From: a virus
Strand: one strand, 5' to 3'
Virus record (IMG/VR): IMGVR_UViG_3300005663_000028
Location: 1 to 64,000 of that record
DNA length: 64,000 nucleotides
The notes beneath the pieces are model-generated. The model was not told the origin of the DNA, did no database searches, and saw only the letters and a program-made list of their open reading frames with translations. The first letter of the stretch is position 1. Each line of letters begins with the position of its first letter. This document shows, in pieces, positions 8,157 to 15,087 of this stretch. A program made the translations under genes and the position numbers.

Positions 8157-8291
8157 TTAGCCCCGATACTGCATCGAGAACGCTCCCTTGATACACCCGA
8201 TAACAATCACCGCTACGATACACAAGGCGAACCGAGTAAGGTCCGAAAACATCCATTCGCCCGCTTCCATGATCGCTTGTTCGATGTTCAT
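8157..8291 (-). CDS. Membrane microprotein, 44 residues
   Basis: Starts ATG 8291-8289 with CGGGAGC upstream. Residues about 18-34 form a hydrophobic helix after an acidic, amphipathic N-terminus (MNIEQAIMEAGEWMFSD). It is the first gene of the leftward arm and lies 35 bases downstream of a plausible -10. Function unknown. Confidence 0.5.
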   Translation of the reverse strand: MNIEQAIMEAGEWMFSDLTRFALCIVAVIVIGCIKGAFSMQYRG

Positions 8292-8326
8292 CGCTTTGCT
8301 CCCGTTGGCCACCGTCGGCCAATTGA

Positions 8327-8355
8327 ATTGTAGGATACGATCGGCGCGGATGCAA
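8327..8355 (-). promoter_or_regulatory. Candidate leftward promoter
   Basis: On the minus strand TTGCAT (8355-8350) and TACAAT (8332-8327) are separated by exactly 17 bases. It would start transcripts near 8320, just ahead of the 44-residue membrane protein and the leftward arm. The -35 matches the consensus weakly. Confidence 0.4.
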
Positions 8356-8440
8356 AAACATTGCCAAGAAAACTTTTGGTCCGATAACTCTGCCCTGGTC
8401 GGTGGTGCTCGCTCCCAGATAGGGGGAGTAGAGGTAACGT

Positions 8441-8706
8441 CACGTCACGAGGTAGGGTCACGAGGTAGGTAGGGTCACGAGGTAGGTAGGGTCACGAGGT
8501 AGGTAGGGTCACGAGGTAGGTAGGGTCACGAGGTAGGTAGGGTCACGAGGTAGGTAGGGTCACGAGGTAGGTAGGGTCACGAGGTAGGTAGGGTCACGAG
8601 GTAGGTAGGGTCACGAGGTAGGTAGGGTCACGAGGTAGGTAGGGTCACGAGGTAGGTAGGGTCACGAGGTAGGTAGGGTCACGAGGTAGGTAGGGTCACG
8701 AGGTAG
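8441..8706. repeat. Homogeneous 17-bp tandem repeat, about 15 copies
   Basis: The unit GGGTCACGAGGTAGGTA repeats head to tail about 15 times with no visible divergence. The first copies after 8441 are slightly shorter. Just past the array, 8733-8744 carries CCTACCTACC, the complement of part of the unit. No reading frame makes a protein-like product. The array lies between the leftward and rightward gene arms. Iterated units of this length occur at replication origins, but here that role is only a guess. Confidence 0.9.
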
Positions 8707-9126
8707 CACCTACTATATGTGGTGTGCCCATACCAACCTACCTACCACATGGATAGTCCGATAACTCCGCCGCTACGTCCGAAAGGGGTACGCCCGATAA
8801 ATAGGGGATTTGGAAGGCGTGGGGGCGTCCGATAAGCCGACGGGGTTCAGGCAAATCCGGCCCCCAAAACCCACCCCCTGCCAAAAACAATAATGTATAT
8901 TTCATATCTGCAAAAACCCCGTCTTTAAGAATTTCGCTACATTAACCACCTCTTCTCCCTCCTCTTCATGTTGAAACAAACTTCAACACCCTCCTTTCAG
9001 TAAACACCGGTACACTTTTACTGCATAACGTTCCACCTAGTCGAACGATCTACATAGGGGGTGTACCCCTTTTATAGACGCTATATCAATAGACTTATAG
9101 GACTGAAAAAAGATGCAAAAATAATC
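8707..9126. other. Divergent intergenic region
   Basis: No gene seen. It carries the last three CCGATAA words (to 8840), then an A/T-richer stretch with a pyrimidine-rich segment (about 8945-9000) and a small hairpin AGGGG/CCCCT followed by TTTT (about 9056-9072). This is where leftward and rightward transcription part. Confidence 0.5.
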
Positions 9127-9208
9127 TGAGACCATGCAACACAGGCCCCACTTACACGTATAATAGTATAGAGAGAAGATGTCGCAATGGTCTCATGAGC
9201 TTCGCACC
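9127..9208 (+). promoter_or_regulatory. Early-type promoter with leader element
   Basis: GCAACA (9136-9141), a 17-base spacer and TATAAT (9159-9164) form the promoter. The leader ends with GAGCTTCGCACC (9197-9208), shared with other early units. The unit is enclosed by a nine-base inverted repeat, TGAGACCAT (9127-9135) and ATGGTCTCA (9187-9195), which could be an operator or fold in RNA. Confidence 0.65.
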
Positions 9209-9225
9209 TTTTAGGAGACAACAGA

Positions 9226-9417
9226 ATGGACAAGACAGATTGGTCCGATCTCAACAAAATAGCAGACATAAGTGACGAGGAATCAAAAAGGTTGAATTCC
9301 CCAAGTGGTAGAAAATGTCCAGTGTGTACTAAAGAAATGACGACCGGAGATAACGAAGCTGCTGGTATCTGTAGTCGATGTTATGAAGAAGAAAATCTAG
9401 AACAGAAATTACGTTAA
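9226..9417 (+). CDS. Small zinc-ribbon protein
   Basis: 63 residues starting MDKTDWSDLNKIADIS behind TTAGGAGACAAC. CPVC (about residue 31) and CSRC (about 49) can hold one zinc ion. The rest is acidic and helical. It is the first gene of the rightward early cluster and is followed directly by the CACTTTTGTGTCT element. Function unknown. Confidence 0.65.
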   Translation: MDKTDWSDLNKIADISDEESKRLNSPSGRKCPVCTKEMTTGDNEAAGICSRCYEEENLEQKLR

Positions 9418-9420
9418 CCT

Positions 9421-9440
9421 CACTTTTGTGTCTCGCTAAC
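9421..9440 (+). repeat. CACTTTTGTGTCTNGCTAA junction element, copy 1
   Basis: CACTTTTGTGTCTCGCTAAC lies between the stop of the zinc-ribbon gene and the ribosome site of the next gene. Copies of the same 20 bases recur at 10279, 10944, 23760, 57877 and 61623. Confidence 0.8.
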
Positions 9441-9455
9441 CGAAAGGAATAAATA

Positions 9456-9914
9456 ATGGGAATGAGTAGTACTGCTATCTTATTTTGGGGTCTCTGTAGT
9501 GATGAGGAAGAGGAGCATTGGAAAAATATCGGCAGGGATGAAGAAGACCTCGATTACTACAATCCATTCGATGATAATGATGATGATGAGCCAGACGATG
9601 AGGATTGGGAGGAAATCTATGCCACCAAAAAAGGGTTGCATTACCCCTCAGAACCACGCAATGAGTATTGGGATGCAAAACGTAAGCTTGTCAAGGAATC
9701 GGGATGCGAAATTGGTACCCATTGTTCATTTGATTATGGAATGCCCTATATAGCAATTACAGAAAGTGAAATTCGGGCATACCAAGGATGTCCAGAAAAG
9801 ATAGAGACCCTTGAAGTGAAATCTGACTGGGAACAAAAATTACGTGAGTTTTGTGGGGTTATGGGTATTAAGTGGTCTGAGCCGAGGTGGTGGATTGTAA
9901 GTTTATATGGCTAA
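9456..9914 (+). CDS. Highly acidic protein, unknown
   Basis: 152 residues behind AAGGA. Residues 16-53 are dominated by D and E (for example EEEEH and DDNDDDEPDDEDWEE). The C-terminal 80 residues look folded, with four cysteines and a WWIVSLYG end. A dense acidic face in an early phage gene could mimic DNA and block a host DNA-binding protein, but nothing here proves it. It lies between two repeated leader elements. Confidence 0.65.
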   Translation: MGMSSTAILFWGLCSDEEEEHWKNIGRDEEDLDYYNPFDDNDDDEPDDEDWEEIYATKKGLHYPSEPRNEYWDAKRKLVKESGCEIGTHCSFDYGMPYIAITESEIRAYQGCPEKIETLEVKSDWEQKLREFCGVMGIKWSEPRWWIVSLYG

Positions 9915-9915
9915 A

Positions 9916-9950
9916 GGTATCGGGAGTACCCGATCCCATGAGCTTCGCAC
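9916..9950 (+). promoter_or_regulatory. Leader hairpin with GAGCTTCGCAC element
   Basis: ATCGGG (9919-9924) pairs with CCCGAT (9929-9934) around AGTA and is followed by GAGCTTCGCAC (9940-9950). The hairpin matches other early leaders, but the -10 position is poor here (TATATG at best), so this copy may act in RNA only or be a decayed promoter unit. Confidence 0.55.
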
Positions 9951-9971
9951 TTTTCTTTGGAAGATGATGAG

Positions 9972-10250
9972 ATGCATGAAATGCCGATACACGTACTCGA
10001 CCAACTTAAGGCTGGGTTCAAAGATCAGTTGCGCGTTTTTAGACAGGAGTTAGACCACAAACAATTGGCGGTGCTTGATGCAATTCAGAACAATCTTGGG
10101 TGTGTGGCAATTCGTAACGGCGCAGAAAAGGTGGCGTTTGACAATTTGATGGAGATCATGCAGAAGGATTACAACGTGGCACAGTTGATTTTTACTCTTG
10201 CGTACTTTGGATTTGAAGATTGTTTACGCTCTGTACTAGACGAAGAGTAG
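9972..10250 (+). CDS. Hypothetical helical protein
   Basis: 92 residues from ATG 9972. A TTG at 9957 is in frame but overlaps GGAAG, which serves the ATG well. The chain is almost entirely alpha-helical (HVLDQLKAGFKDQLRVFRQELDHKQ and later helices) with an acidic end. Preceded by the GAGCTTCGCAC leader. No family recognised. Confidence 0.55.
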   Translation: MHEMPIHVLDQLKAGFKDQLRVFRQELDHKQLAVLDAIQNNLGCVAIRNGAEKVAFDNLMEIMQKDYNVAQLIFTLAYFGFEDCLRSVLDEE

Positions 10251-10278
10251 CGAAACAAGTTCGCTCCCGTTTGACCCT

Positions 10279-10298
10279 CACTTTTGTGTCTCGCTAAC
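10279..10298 (+). repeat. CACTTTTGTGTCTNGCTAA junction element, copy 2
   Basis: Identical over 20 bases to the copy at 9421. It lies in the gap before the 46-residue gene and not within any gene. Confidence 0.8.
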
Positions 10299-10324
10299 TT
10301 AAGAAGAAAAAGGGAAAACAAAAC

Positions 10325-10465
10325 ATGAAAAACGGTACTTATTGTTACTTGTGGGTAGCTGGTATAATACTAACGGGACACAATGCTTTTAGTGTCCTGG
10401 ATACGCTGAAAGCCAAACTGGGCGAGATTCTACCCTACGGCCCAGAAGAAGGAGATAAATCATGA
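10325..10465 (+). CDS. Small protein with hydrophobic N-terminus
   Basis: 46 residues starting MKNGTYCYLWVAGIILTGHN. AAAAGGG lies upstream at a somewhat long distance. The N-terminal third is a short hydrophobic segment that may be membrane-bound or a signal anchor; the rest is soluble. Its stop overlaps the next start (ATGA), so the two genes are probably translated together. Confidence 0.5.
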   Translation: MKNGTYCYLWVAGIILTGHNAFSVLDTLKAKLGEILPYGPEEGDKS

Positions 10466-10962
10466 TACAAACAGTTTTAACTTTTGACAAAAGAGACGAA
10501 GCACAAATATGGAGTGCTGTTAAAAAGCTATTGGTTAATGAGAGGCATCTCAACGACGACGGAATAACTATTGTAGAACACGGGGCTCTTCAGTTAGAAA
10601 CAGCGATTCATCAATTGAAGGATAAGTTACCTGGGGTTAAATTCGACGTATCCAAACCAGAAGTTGTTTTTCAACAGCCAACGGTTTTTGTTGAAGTTGA
10701 GGGACCATCACATCTTTATCAATATGTGGTAAAAGAATTGAATAAAAGGTTGCCGGACAAAGAAGGGATATTGGTGTCGATTAAATCAAATCGCATAAAA
10801 GTGTCGGGACGATTTCCTCTTTTAACTATACAGGATTTAGTGCAATGTTTCAGAAATGTCAATGCTCACAAAAAGCTTCAAACACACATGCAAGACTTTA
10901 GGGATAAATCTATCACTGAGAGTAAATTGAGGGAGATGCTGAACACTTTTGTGTCTGGCTAA
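10462..10962 (+). CDS. Hypothetical protein ending in TFVSG
   Basis: 166 residues starting MIQTVLTFDKRDEAQIW behind GAAGAAGGAG. It looks like alternating helices and strands, with two regions of similar type (residues about 45-80 and 85-120). No motif recognised. The last codons (ACT TTT GTG TCT GGC TAA) are the CACTTTTGTGTCTNGCTAA element itself, so the element supplies the C-terminus and stop. Confidence 0.6.
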   Translation: MIQTVLTFDKRDEAQIWSAVKKLLVNERHLNDDGITIVEHGALQLETAIHQLKDKLPGVKFDVSKPEVVFQQPTVFVEVEGPSHLYQYVVKELNKRLPDKEGILVSIKSNRIKVSGRFPLLTIQDLVQCFRNVNAHKKLQTHMQDFRDKSITESKLREMLNTFVSG

Positions 10963-10963
10963 C
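10944..10963 (+). repeat. CACTTTTGTGTCTNGCTAA junction element, copy 3
   Basis: Same element, with GGC for CGC, overlapping the last codons and stop of the preceding gene. Confidence 0.8.
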
Positions 10964-10979
10964 TTCTAGGAGATTCGAT

Positions 10980-11345
10980 ATGTCTAAAGCAGAACAGCAA
11001 TTAATTGCTAAAGAAATGGGTTGGAAAATTTGTGATCGGGTTTTATGCGGTGGGTGTGACGATGTAACATTAGAACCATGTGGTATTTTTGTAAATGGCG
11101 AACTATTTGATCCATTCATGCACGAGCACGACCTTGTTCGACTTATGGAAAAGATGAGGAAGAAGGGGTGGATGTTCGGTATTGCGATTGGGAATTTAGG
11201 GTACAGAATGGCAGCAAGTACGATCAGAGACCCATTAACAGAGGGGCGTTCTGATTGGTGTAAAACTTTTGTGGACGCTGCTTCTTTTGCGATTATTGAG
11301 GGATTAAAGAAACGCAGTGAGAAAAAAGGAACCAAAAATGGATAA
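10980..11345 (+). CDS. Hypothetical protein with cysteine pair motif
   Basis: 121 residues behind AGGAG. A CGGC motif near residue 23 and two further cysteines (about 34 and 94) are visible, not enough for a clear zinc site. Predicted helix-strand mixture with basic C-terminus KKRSEKKGTKNG. Its stop overlaps the next start by eight bases. Confidence 0.55.
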   Translation: MSKAEQQLIAKEMGWKICDRVLCGGCDDVTLEPCGIFVNGELFDPFMHEHDLVRLMEKMRKKGWMFGIAIGNLGYRMAASTIRDPLTEGRSDWCKTFVDAASFAIIEGLKKRSEKKGTKNG

Positions 11346-11655
11346 ATCAGTAGCAATGGGAGTACACACTTTAGATCAGTCAATTGCTTATTTGTCGGAA
11401 CTAATCGGTGATGCTTCGACAATTGACAGTGAGGCTGTGTCTACTTTATTGGCTGCATTATTACCACTATTGAGAGCAATAGGGTTTACACCCTCTGAGG
11501 ATGAGGAAAGCAAGGAAGCTGTAGATTGGATTAAGCAACATTTGGATAATAGCGATAATTTTATTTACTTACTTTCGGCGTGTGCTTATTGTGGGTTGTT
11601 ATCTGCGATGTTAGCTAATGCTCAGGTTGGTGATGTGGAGCCAGATACAGAATGA
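11338..11655 (+). CDS. Hypothetical helical protein
   Basis: 105 residues from ATG 11338, overlapping the end of the previous gene. It is helical, with a hydrophobic leucine/alanine-rich core (VSTLLAALLPLLRAIGF) and a second helix SACAYCGLLSAMLANA near the end. These segments might contact a membrane but are more likely the core of a helical bundle. The next gene starts four bases before its stop is complete. Confidence 0.5.
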   Translation: MDKSVAMGVHTLDQSIAYLSELIGDASTIDSEAVSTLLAALLPLLRAIGFTPSEDEESKEAVDWIKQHLDNSDNFIYLLSACAYCGLLSAMLANAQVGDVEPDTE

Positions 11656-12266
11656 AGGCAGAACCAGGAGATAGGATTGGTATTACCAATCCAAAATTAG
11701 TAGGTTGGTATGGGAATACATATACTGTAATACCCCCTAAGATGTTGTTCCTCAGGGATGATGGCAAGTGGCTTGAACATGTTTTTGTTTCGCATAGGTA
11801 TGGTTGGACCATGATTAGACATGAAGACTATATGGTACTTTCAAGACCCCAGGACCGTTCGGTTTATTTGTACATTACTCCAGAAATGTATAGGGACATG
11901 TATCGATGGGCAAATGATGAAAAAGTGAAGCAGGTTGCTGATACAGTTGGACAAGTCTCTGACCAAGGAATTTGCCCTGATTGTAATGGTAGGGGTAAAA
12001 TAACAATGCTCAATTTTGATGTTGACTGTGATTGCGTGAAAAACGGAGCACGACAGAGTATCGAGAAGTTGGATAGGGTATTAAAAAAGGGGTTTGAAGG
12101 AACAGTTTGTAAAAACTGTTCATATGAGTTCTGTGAATGCGATGGAACATGTGATGAGGGTGATGGTCAATCATGTATTAGTTGTGAAGTTTGGACTTGT
12201 GGAGGTTGCTTAATAGATGGTATGTGCGGAAATTGTTTTTCCAAACTTCAGGGAGATGTTAACTGA
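11652..12266 (+). CDS. SH3-like plus zinc-module protein
   Basis: 204 residues. The N-terminal part (PGDRIGITNP...YGNTYTVI) looks like a small beta barrel. Residues about 107-130 carry CPDCNGRGKITML then DVDCDCVKN, a DnaJ-like CxxCxGxG zinc module that is nearly repeated at the end of the 57920-58723 protein. The last 60 residues are extremely cysteine-rich (CKNC, CECDGTC, CISC, CGGC, CGNC) and may bind two or three more metal ions. Function unknown; perhaps a protein-binding adaptor. Confidence 0.6.
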   Translation: MKAEPGDRIGITNPKLVGWYGNTYTVIPPKMLFLRDDGKWLEHVFVSHRYGWTMIRHEDYMVLSRPQDRSVYLYITPEMYRDMYRWANDEKVKQVADTVGQVSDQGICPDCNGRGKITMLNFDVDCDCVKNGARQSIEKLDRVLKKGFEGTVCKNCSYEFCECDGTCDEGDGQSCISCEVWTCGGCLIDGMCGNCFSKLQGDVN

Positions 12267-12300
12267 TAAATCAATTAACTGGGGAAAGAAGAGGTGTGTA

Positions 12301-12693
12301 ATGGGTCAGTGTGGGTGTTATGAAGGAAATCAAGCATATAGAATCAAGGCTCCCAACGGGTGGTATGTGATAGAGCTACTTCCAGGCTGCAATTATTGTG
12401 ATCATGGTCCTGGACTATCTATTTGTCACCCAGAAGCAATGGATCATCTAGAAGGAGGGGATATTCTTTGTTTACCAGAGCTTCCTTGGTGTGGTCCTGG
12501 AGAATTCAAGTTGGCTACATTCAAATGTGGGTTATCTCCTACAGAATCTGGAGAAGCGGCTGTGAAATGTTTTGTGTCCGAAGACTGTGAATGCAAAATA
12601 GACGAAGATTTAGCAGACATTCTTGGGGAAGATTTTTGGAAGGAGTATTTAGATAAGTCTCCTAGCTTAGTTGAGGTAAAAAATGAAGTTTAG
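12301..12693 (+). CDS. Cysteine-rich hypothetical protein
   Basis: 130 residues from ATG 12301, supported by AGAAGAGG upstream. A longer in-frame start at 12217 would lie inside the previous gene. Starts MGQCGCYEGNQAYRIKAPNG. About a dozen cysteines are scattered (CGC, CNYC, CECKI), suggesting metal binding. It overlaps the start of the next gene. No family recognised. Confidence 0.5.
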   Translation: MGQCGCYEGNQAYRIKAPNGWYVIELLPGCNYCDHGPGLSICHPEAMDHLEGGDILCLPELPWCGPGEFKLATFKCGLSPTESGEAAVKCFVSEDCECKIDEDLADILGEDFWKEYLDKSPSLVEVKNEV

Positions 12694-12928
12694 ACGATGG
12701 TGCCGAAATTGTAATTGTGAACAAGAAGTTGCTCCTATTATGGGGTACGAAGATTCCTGGAGAAAACTGTTTTGGCTTTTAGAGTTTCTTAGAACAGAGG
12801 AGACGATAGCAGAAGCTACGTTCGATGAATATATGGAACATCTTATGTTTTTTGGGAAACTGGCTTTTGATGCTGACGATGAAATAGAAAAGAGATTAAA
12901 AGAGGAGGAGGTTTCTGATAATGACTGA
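12683..12928 (+). CDS. Hypothetical protein, 81 residues
   Basis: Starts MKFRRWCRNCNCEQEV. A CRNCNC group sits at the N-terminus, followed by amphipathic helices with an acidic C-terminus (EKRLKEEEVSDND). One half of a zinc site may be formed with a partner. Overlaps both neighbouring genes by 8-11 bases, so coupled translation is likely. Confidence 0.5.
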   Translation: MKFRRWCRNCNCEQEVAPIMGYEDSWRKLFWLLEFLRTEETIAEATFDEYMEHLMFFGKLAFDADDEIEKRLKEEEVSDND

Positions 12929-13244
12929 TGGATTTTCTGACAGAGCCACTCCCAGTCCGGGAGAATACGATAAAATTACTTGTGGTGTTTGTGGTTCACT
13001 TATGGATGTTAAGAGAAACGTGATGAGTGCTACGGGAATGGCTGAAGCTATGTCTAAGAGACAACATTTACACGATGTTTTTTGGTGTTCTGATATTGAA
13101 GCAGATTGGCATATTCAAGCTAAGGCGATTCAGGAGTTGGCCAGAAAAACGCCTAGCCAAAAAACAGAAATTGCGCTATTGGTAGAGGCGTTGGATATTA
13201 TCAGAAATCGTTGTGCTACTAAAAAGGTGAGTAAATTTCAATGA
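12921..13244 (+). CDS. Hypothetical protein with CxxC
   Basis: 107 residues behind GAGGAGG. CGVC near residue 22 and a single cysteine (WCSD, about 56) are visible, after which the chain is helical (AIQELARKTP...VEALDIIRNRC). Overlaps the previous gene's end by eight bases. Function unknown. Confidence 0.5.
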   Translation: MTDGFSDRATPSPGEYDKITCGVCGSLMDVKRNVMSATGMAEAMSKRQHLHDVFWCSDIEADWHIQAKAIQELARKTPSQKTEIALLVEALDIIRNRCATKKVSKFQ

Positions 13245-13468
13245 TTTCATTAAGACGAATAGATACTAAATTTGGAGTGTCGCTTTATGGGGCTTTGGTT
13301 GGACACTTGGTGAATACTACTCGTGGATGGGTATACCTTTCTTCGGAATATAAACCGTTGATTTATGGCCGTAGTAGTGACTTGCTGAAAGATGAGCTTG
13401 TCGAGGTGAATGATATATTGGCGTTGCTTAACACTCCACAACTAAGGGGTTGTAATGAAGAAAATTAA
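13241..13468 (+). CDS. Hypothetical protein, 75 residues
   Basis: ATG overlaps the previous TGA (ATGA). Starts MISLRRIDTKFGVSLYGALVG; strand-rich with two possible helices at the end. No motif. It overlaps the next gene by 14 bases. Supported mainly by the coupled layout. Confidence 0.45.
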   Translation: MISLRRIDTKFGVSLYGALVGHLVNTTRGWVYLSSEYKPLIYGRSSDLLKDELVEVNDILALLNTPQLRGCNEEN

Positions 13469-13721
13469 TTGGCGACTTAATATTGCGTGTGATTTTTGGC
13501 GAGCCCAGGTTGGCAATGTTGTGCTTTCCTGTTATAGGGATCAGGGTAATGACTGGTTGGCATTTGTTGATTTTAACGGGTCCACGAAAGAGGGGGATTG
13601 TCATAAATCATTGGGTTCGGCGAGGCAAGAGGCTATTGATTTAGCTTGTGAATTGCTTCTTGAGTATCGTGAGGCTCTGGAAAAAGAGATGGATAATTTT
13701 GAGATGACAGGAGTTAATTAA
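13455..13721 (+). CDS. Hypothetical protein, 88 residues
   Basis: Starts MKKINWRLNIACDFWRAQVG with AAGGGG upstream. The order is three or four beta strands, a long helix (SARQEAIDLACELLLEYREALEKEM) and a short tail. The strand-helix build is typical of small phage accessory proteins such as dsRNA-binding-like folds, but I cannot assign one. Confidence 0.5.
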   Translation: MKKINWRLNIACDFWRAQVGNVVLSCYRDQGNDWLAFVDFNGSTKEGDCHKSLGSARQEAIDLACELLLEYREALEKEMDNFEMTGVN

Positions 13722-13722
13722 C

Positions 13723-13998
13723 ATGCAATATTGTTATATTTGTGCCCAAGAGATTCTCGCAAGTAATCTTCCACACAAATGTGATTCTGGTACTCCAGAA
13801 TCACGTAACTGCGTTGATTGTGTCTTAAGGGATATTGAAATTGTTCGCCTGAAAGGCGAACTTATGTGTTTTGAGGAAGTGGTAAAGAAGGTGTGTGATG
13901 TAGAATTAATACCCGCTGCGTGCAGTGCTGTTTGGAGAATGAAGTTGGAAAAGTTGAAGCCACTGGTTGATGAGCTTCGTAAACTTCTAGAGGAATAA
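13723..13998 (+). CDS. Small zinc-ribbon/helical protein
   Basis: 91 residues behind AGGAG. CYIC (residues 3-6), an HKC (about 19), and CVDC (about 31) are arranged like a four-ligand zinc ribbon. The remainder is a long helical segment. One base separates it from the next gene. Confidence 0.55.
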   Translation: MQYCYICAQEILASNLPHKCDSGTPESRNCVDCVLRDIEIVRLKGELMCFEEVVKKVCDVELIPAACSAVWRMKLEKLKPLVDELRKLLEE

Positions 13999-13999
13999 C

Positions 14000-14086
14000 A
14001 TGTTTTGGGTTATTTTGGTTGTTGGTCTTTTCGCTGCTGGTTATACTGGGTATGGGTTTTGGCAATTAAAGGATTTTGATAAATGA
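14000..14086 (+). CDS. Membrane microprotein, 28 residues
   Basis: Starts MFWVILVVGLFAAGYTGYGF. One transmembrane helix covers residues 2-21, with a short soluble end. AGAGGAA precedes the ATG, and its stop overlaps the next start (ATGA). Too short to assign a function. Confidence 0.5.
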   Translation: MFWVILVVGLFAAGYTGYGFWQLKDFDK

Positions 14087-14241
14087 GACGATTTTTGTGT
14101 TTTTTTGGTTTTCATGATCTTGTGAGAATTAAATCGTATGATATTTTTTGTAGGGTGCTTTATGACTGTCATGAAATTTGGGAATGTGAAAGATGCGGTG
14201 TTTGGTTGCCCACGAATTTTCCCGTAGATGATGGAGATTGA
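14083..14241 (+). CDS. DUF1660-like small zinc protein
   Basis: 52 residues. The layout MRRFLCFFGFHDLV, then C-x5-C, then CERCGVW resembles small prophage zinc proteins of the DUF1660 type (LC..FGxH..., later CxxCG). Probably one metal site. Assignment is by pattern only. It overlaps the previous stop and ends just before the ATP-grasp gene. Confidence 0.6.
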   Translation: MRRFLCFFGFHDLVRIKSYDIFCRVLYDCHEIWECERCGVWLPTNFPVDDGD

Positions 14242-14246
14242 TTGTT

Positions 14247-15002
14247 ATGGATAGATTAGATTGGAACAACAGAAATCGATTGTCGTGGTGGTTTCCTAAG
14301 ATACCAAAAGAGATATTAGTCCCAGAAACACGGATTTTTCCGAAATGCGTTTGGGCAGATTGTGGTGCAAACCATTTTGTTCTTATTGGTGTTTTGGATG
14401 GTAGGAAACCAGAAGCGTTTGATACTTTGTGTTGGCAACTAAAAGCGGCGGGAGACGAGCTTGGATATCCATTTTTTCTGAGAACTGATTATCTGAGTGG
14501 TAAACATGGATGGAACGATACCTGTTTCGTGACACACGCAATCGAAATTCCTTGTCACGTAGCTCGGTTGATTGAAGAAAGTATTGGGGCTGACATACTT
14601 GGGTTTCCACCAGATTGTTGGATAGCTAGAAAAATGATTTCTACTATCCCTTCGTTTTTTGCTTTTCATGGAGACATGCCCATCGTGAAGGAACGACGAT
14701 ACTTTGTGCAAGACAGCAAAGTGTTGTGTCACCACCCCTATTGGCCTTCAGAGGCTTTTGACTTTGTTCGTGTGTCTATTGATAGTTGGCCCACGCAATT
14801 GGACGAGATGAATTATCAAAGTTCAGGTGAAATTAGTTTGTTGTCTGATTTGAGTGCCAAGGTGGGCGGTGTAGTGGGTGGTGCATGGTCGATTGATTGG
14901 TTGTGGTCAGAGCCAGAACAACAGTGGTACTTGATAGATATGGCTGAGGCTGAAACAAGCTATCACTGGAAAAATTGTTTCAATTTTTCGGACGTTAAAT
15001 AA
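14247..15002 (+). CDS. ATP-grasp domain protein (R2K-like)
   Basis: 251 residues from ATG 14247, with GGAGA upstream. ATP-grasp enzymes join a carboxylate to an amine using ATP. Visible here are FFLRTDYLSGKHGW (about 72-85), matching the R...SxKxxW signature of R2K-clade phage ATP-grasp proteins, a basic strand ERRYFV (about 151-156), and GAWSIDWLW...WYLIDMAEA near the end, where acidic residues would hold magnesium. Substrate unknown. A second, better-matching member lies at 19756-20592. Confidence 0.6.
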   Translation: MDRLDWNNRNRLSWWFPKIPKEILVPETRIFPKCVWADCGANHFVLIGVLDGRKPEAFDTLCWQLKAAGDELGYPFFLRTDYLSGKHGWNDTCFVTHAIEIPCHVARLIEESIGADILGFPPDCWIARKMISTIPSFFAFHGDMPIVKERRYFVQDSKVLCHHPYWPSEAFDFVRVSIDSWPTQLDEMNYQSSGEISLLSDLSAKVGGVVGGAWSIDWLWSEPEQQWYLIDMAEAETSYHWKNCFNFSDVK

Positions 15003-15014
15003 TTTTATTTTTCT

Positions 15015-15087
15015 GGGATATTTTGAGTAGTTAGACGTATCACAAGGTATCAGGGAATTGGGCATCCCAATTCCTGGAGCTTCGCAC
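15015..15087 (+). promoter_or_regulatory. Early-type promoter with hairpin leader
   Basis: GGGATA (15015-15020), 17 bases, then a poor -10 TATCAC (15038-15043). The leader has a perfect nine-base stem, GGAATTGGG/CCCAATTCC (15054-15074), followed by GAGCTTCGCAC (15077-15087). Same build as the units at 28021, 57631 and 60667. Confidence 0.65.

Larger units (their letters stand above)
3447..8840. repeat. Dispersed TCCGATAA word array (about 54 copies of CCGATAA)
   Basis: The seven-base word CCGATAA or its complement TTATCGG recurs about 54 times by hand count, usually as GTCCGATAAY. Roughly 39 copies read in the plus direction and 15 in the minus direction. Near-matches are frequent too (TCCTATAA, TCTGATAA, TCCGATATT, TCCGAAAA). 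By chance I would expect about one copy of a 7-mer on both strands of such a span. Copies occur in non-coding DNA and inside genes in every reading frame. Outside this span the word is rare. See the findings. Confidence 0.9.

Noticed and set aside
8441-8706. CRISPR array at the tandem repeat
   Set aside because: Units are directly adjacent with no spacers and no cas gene is present.
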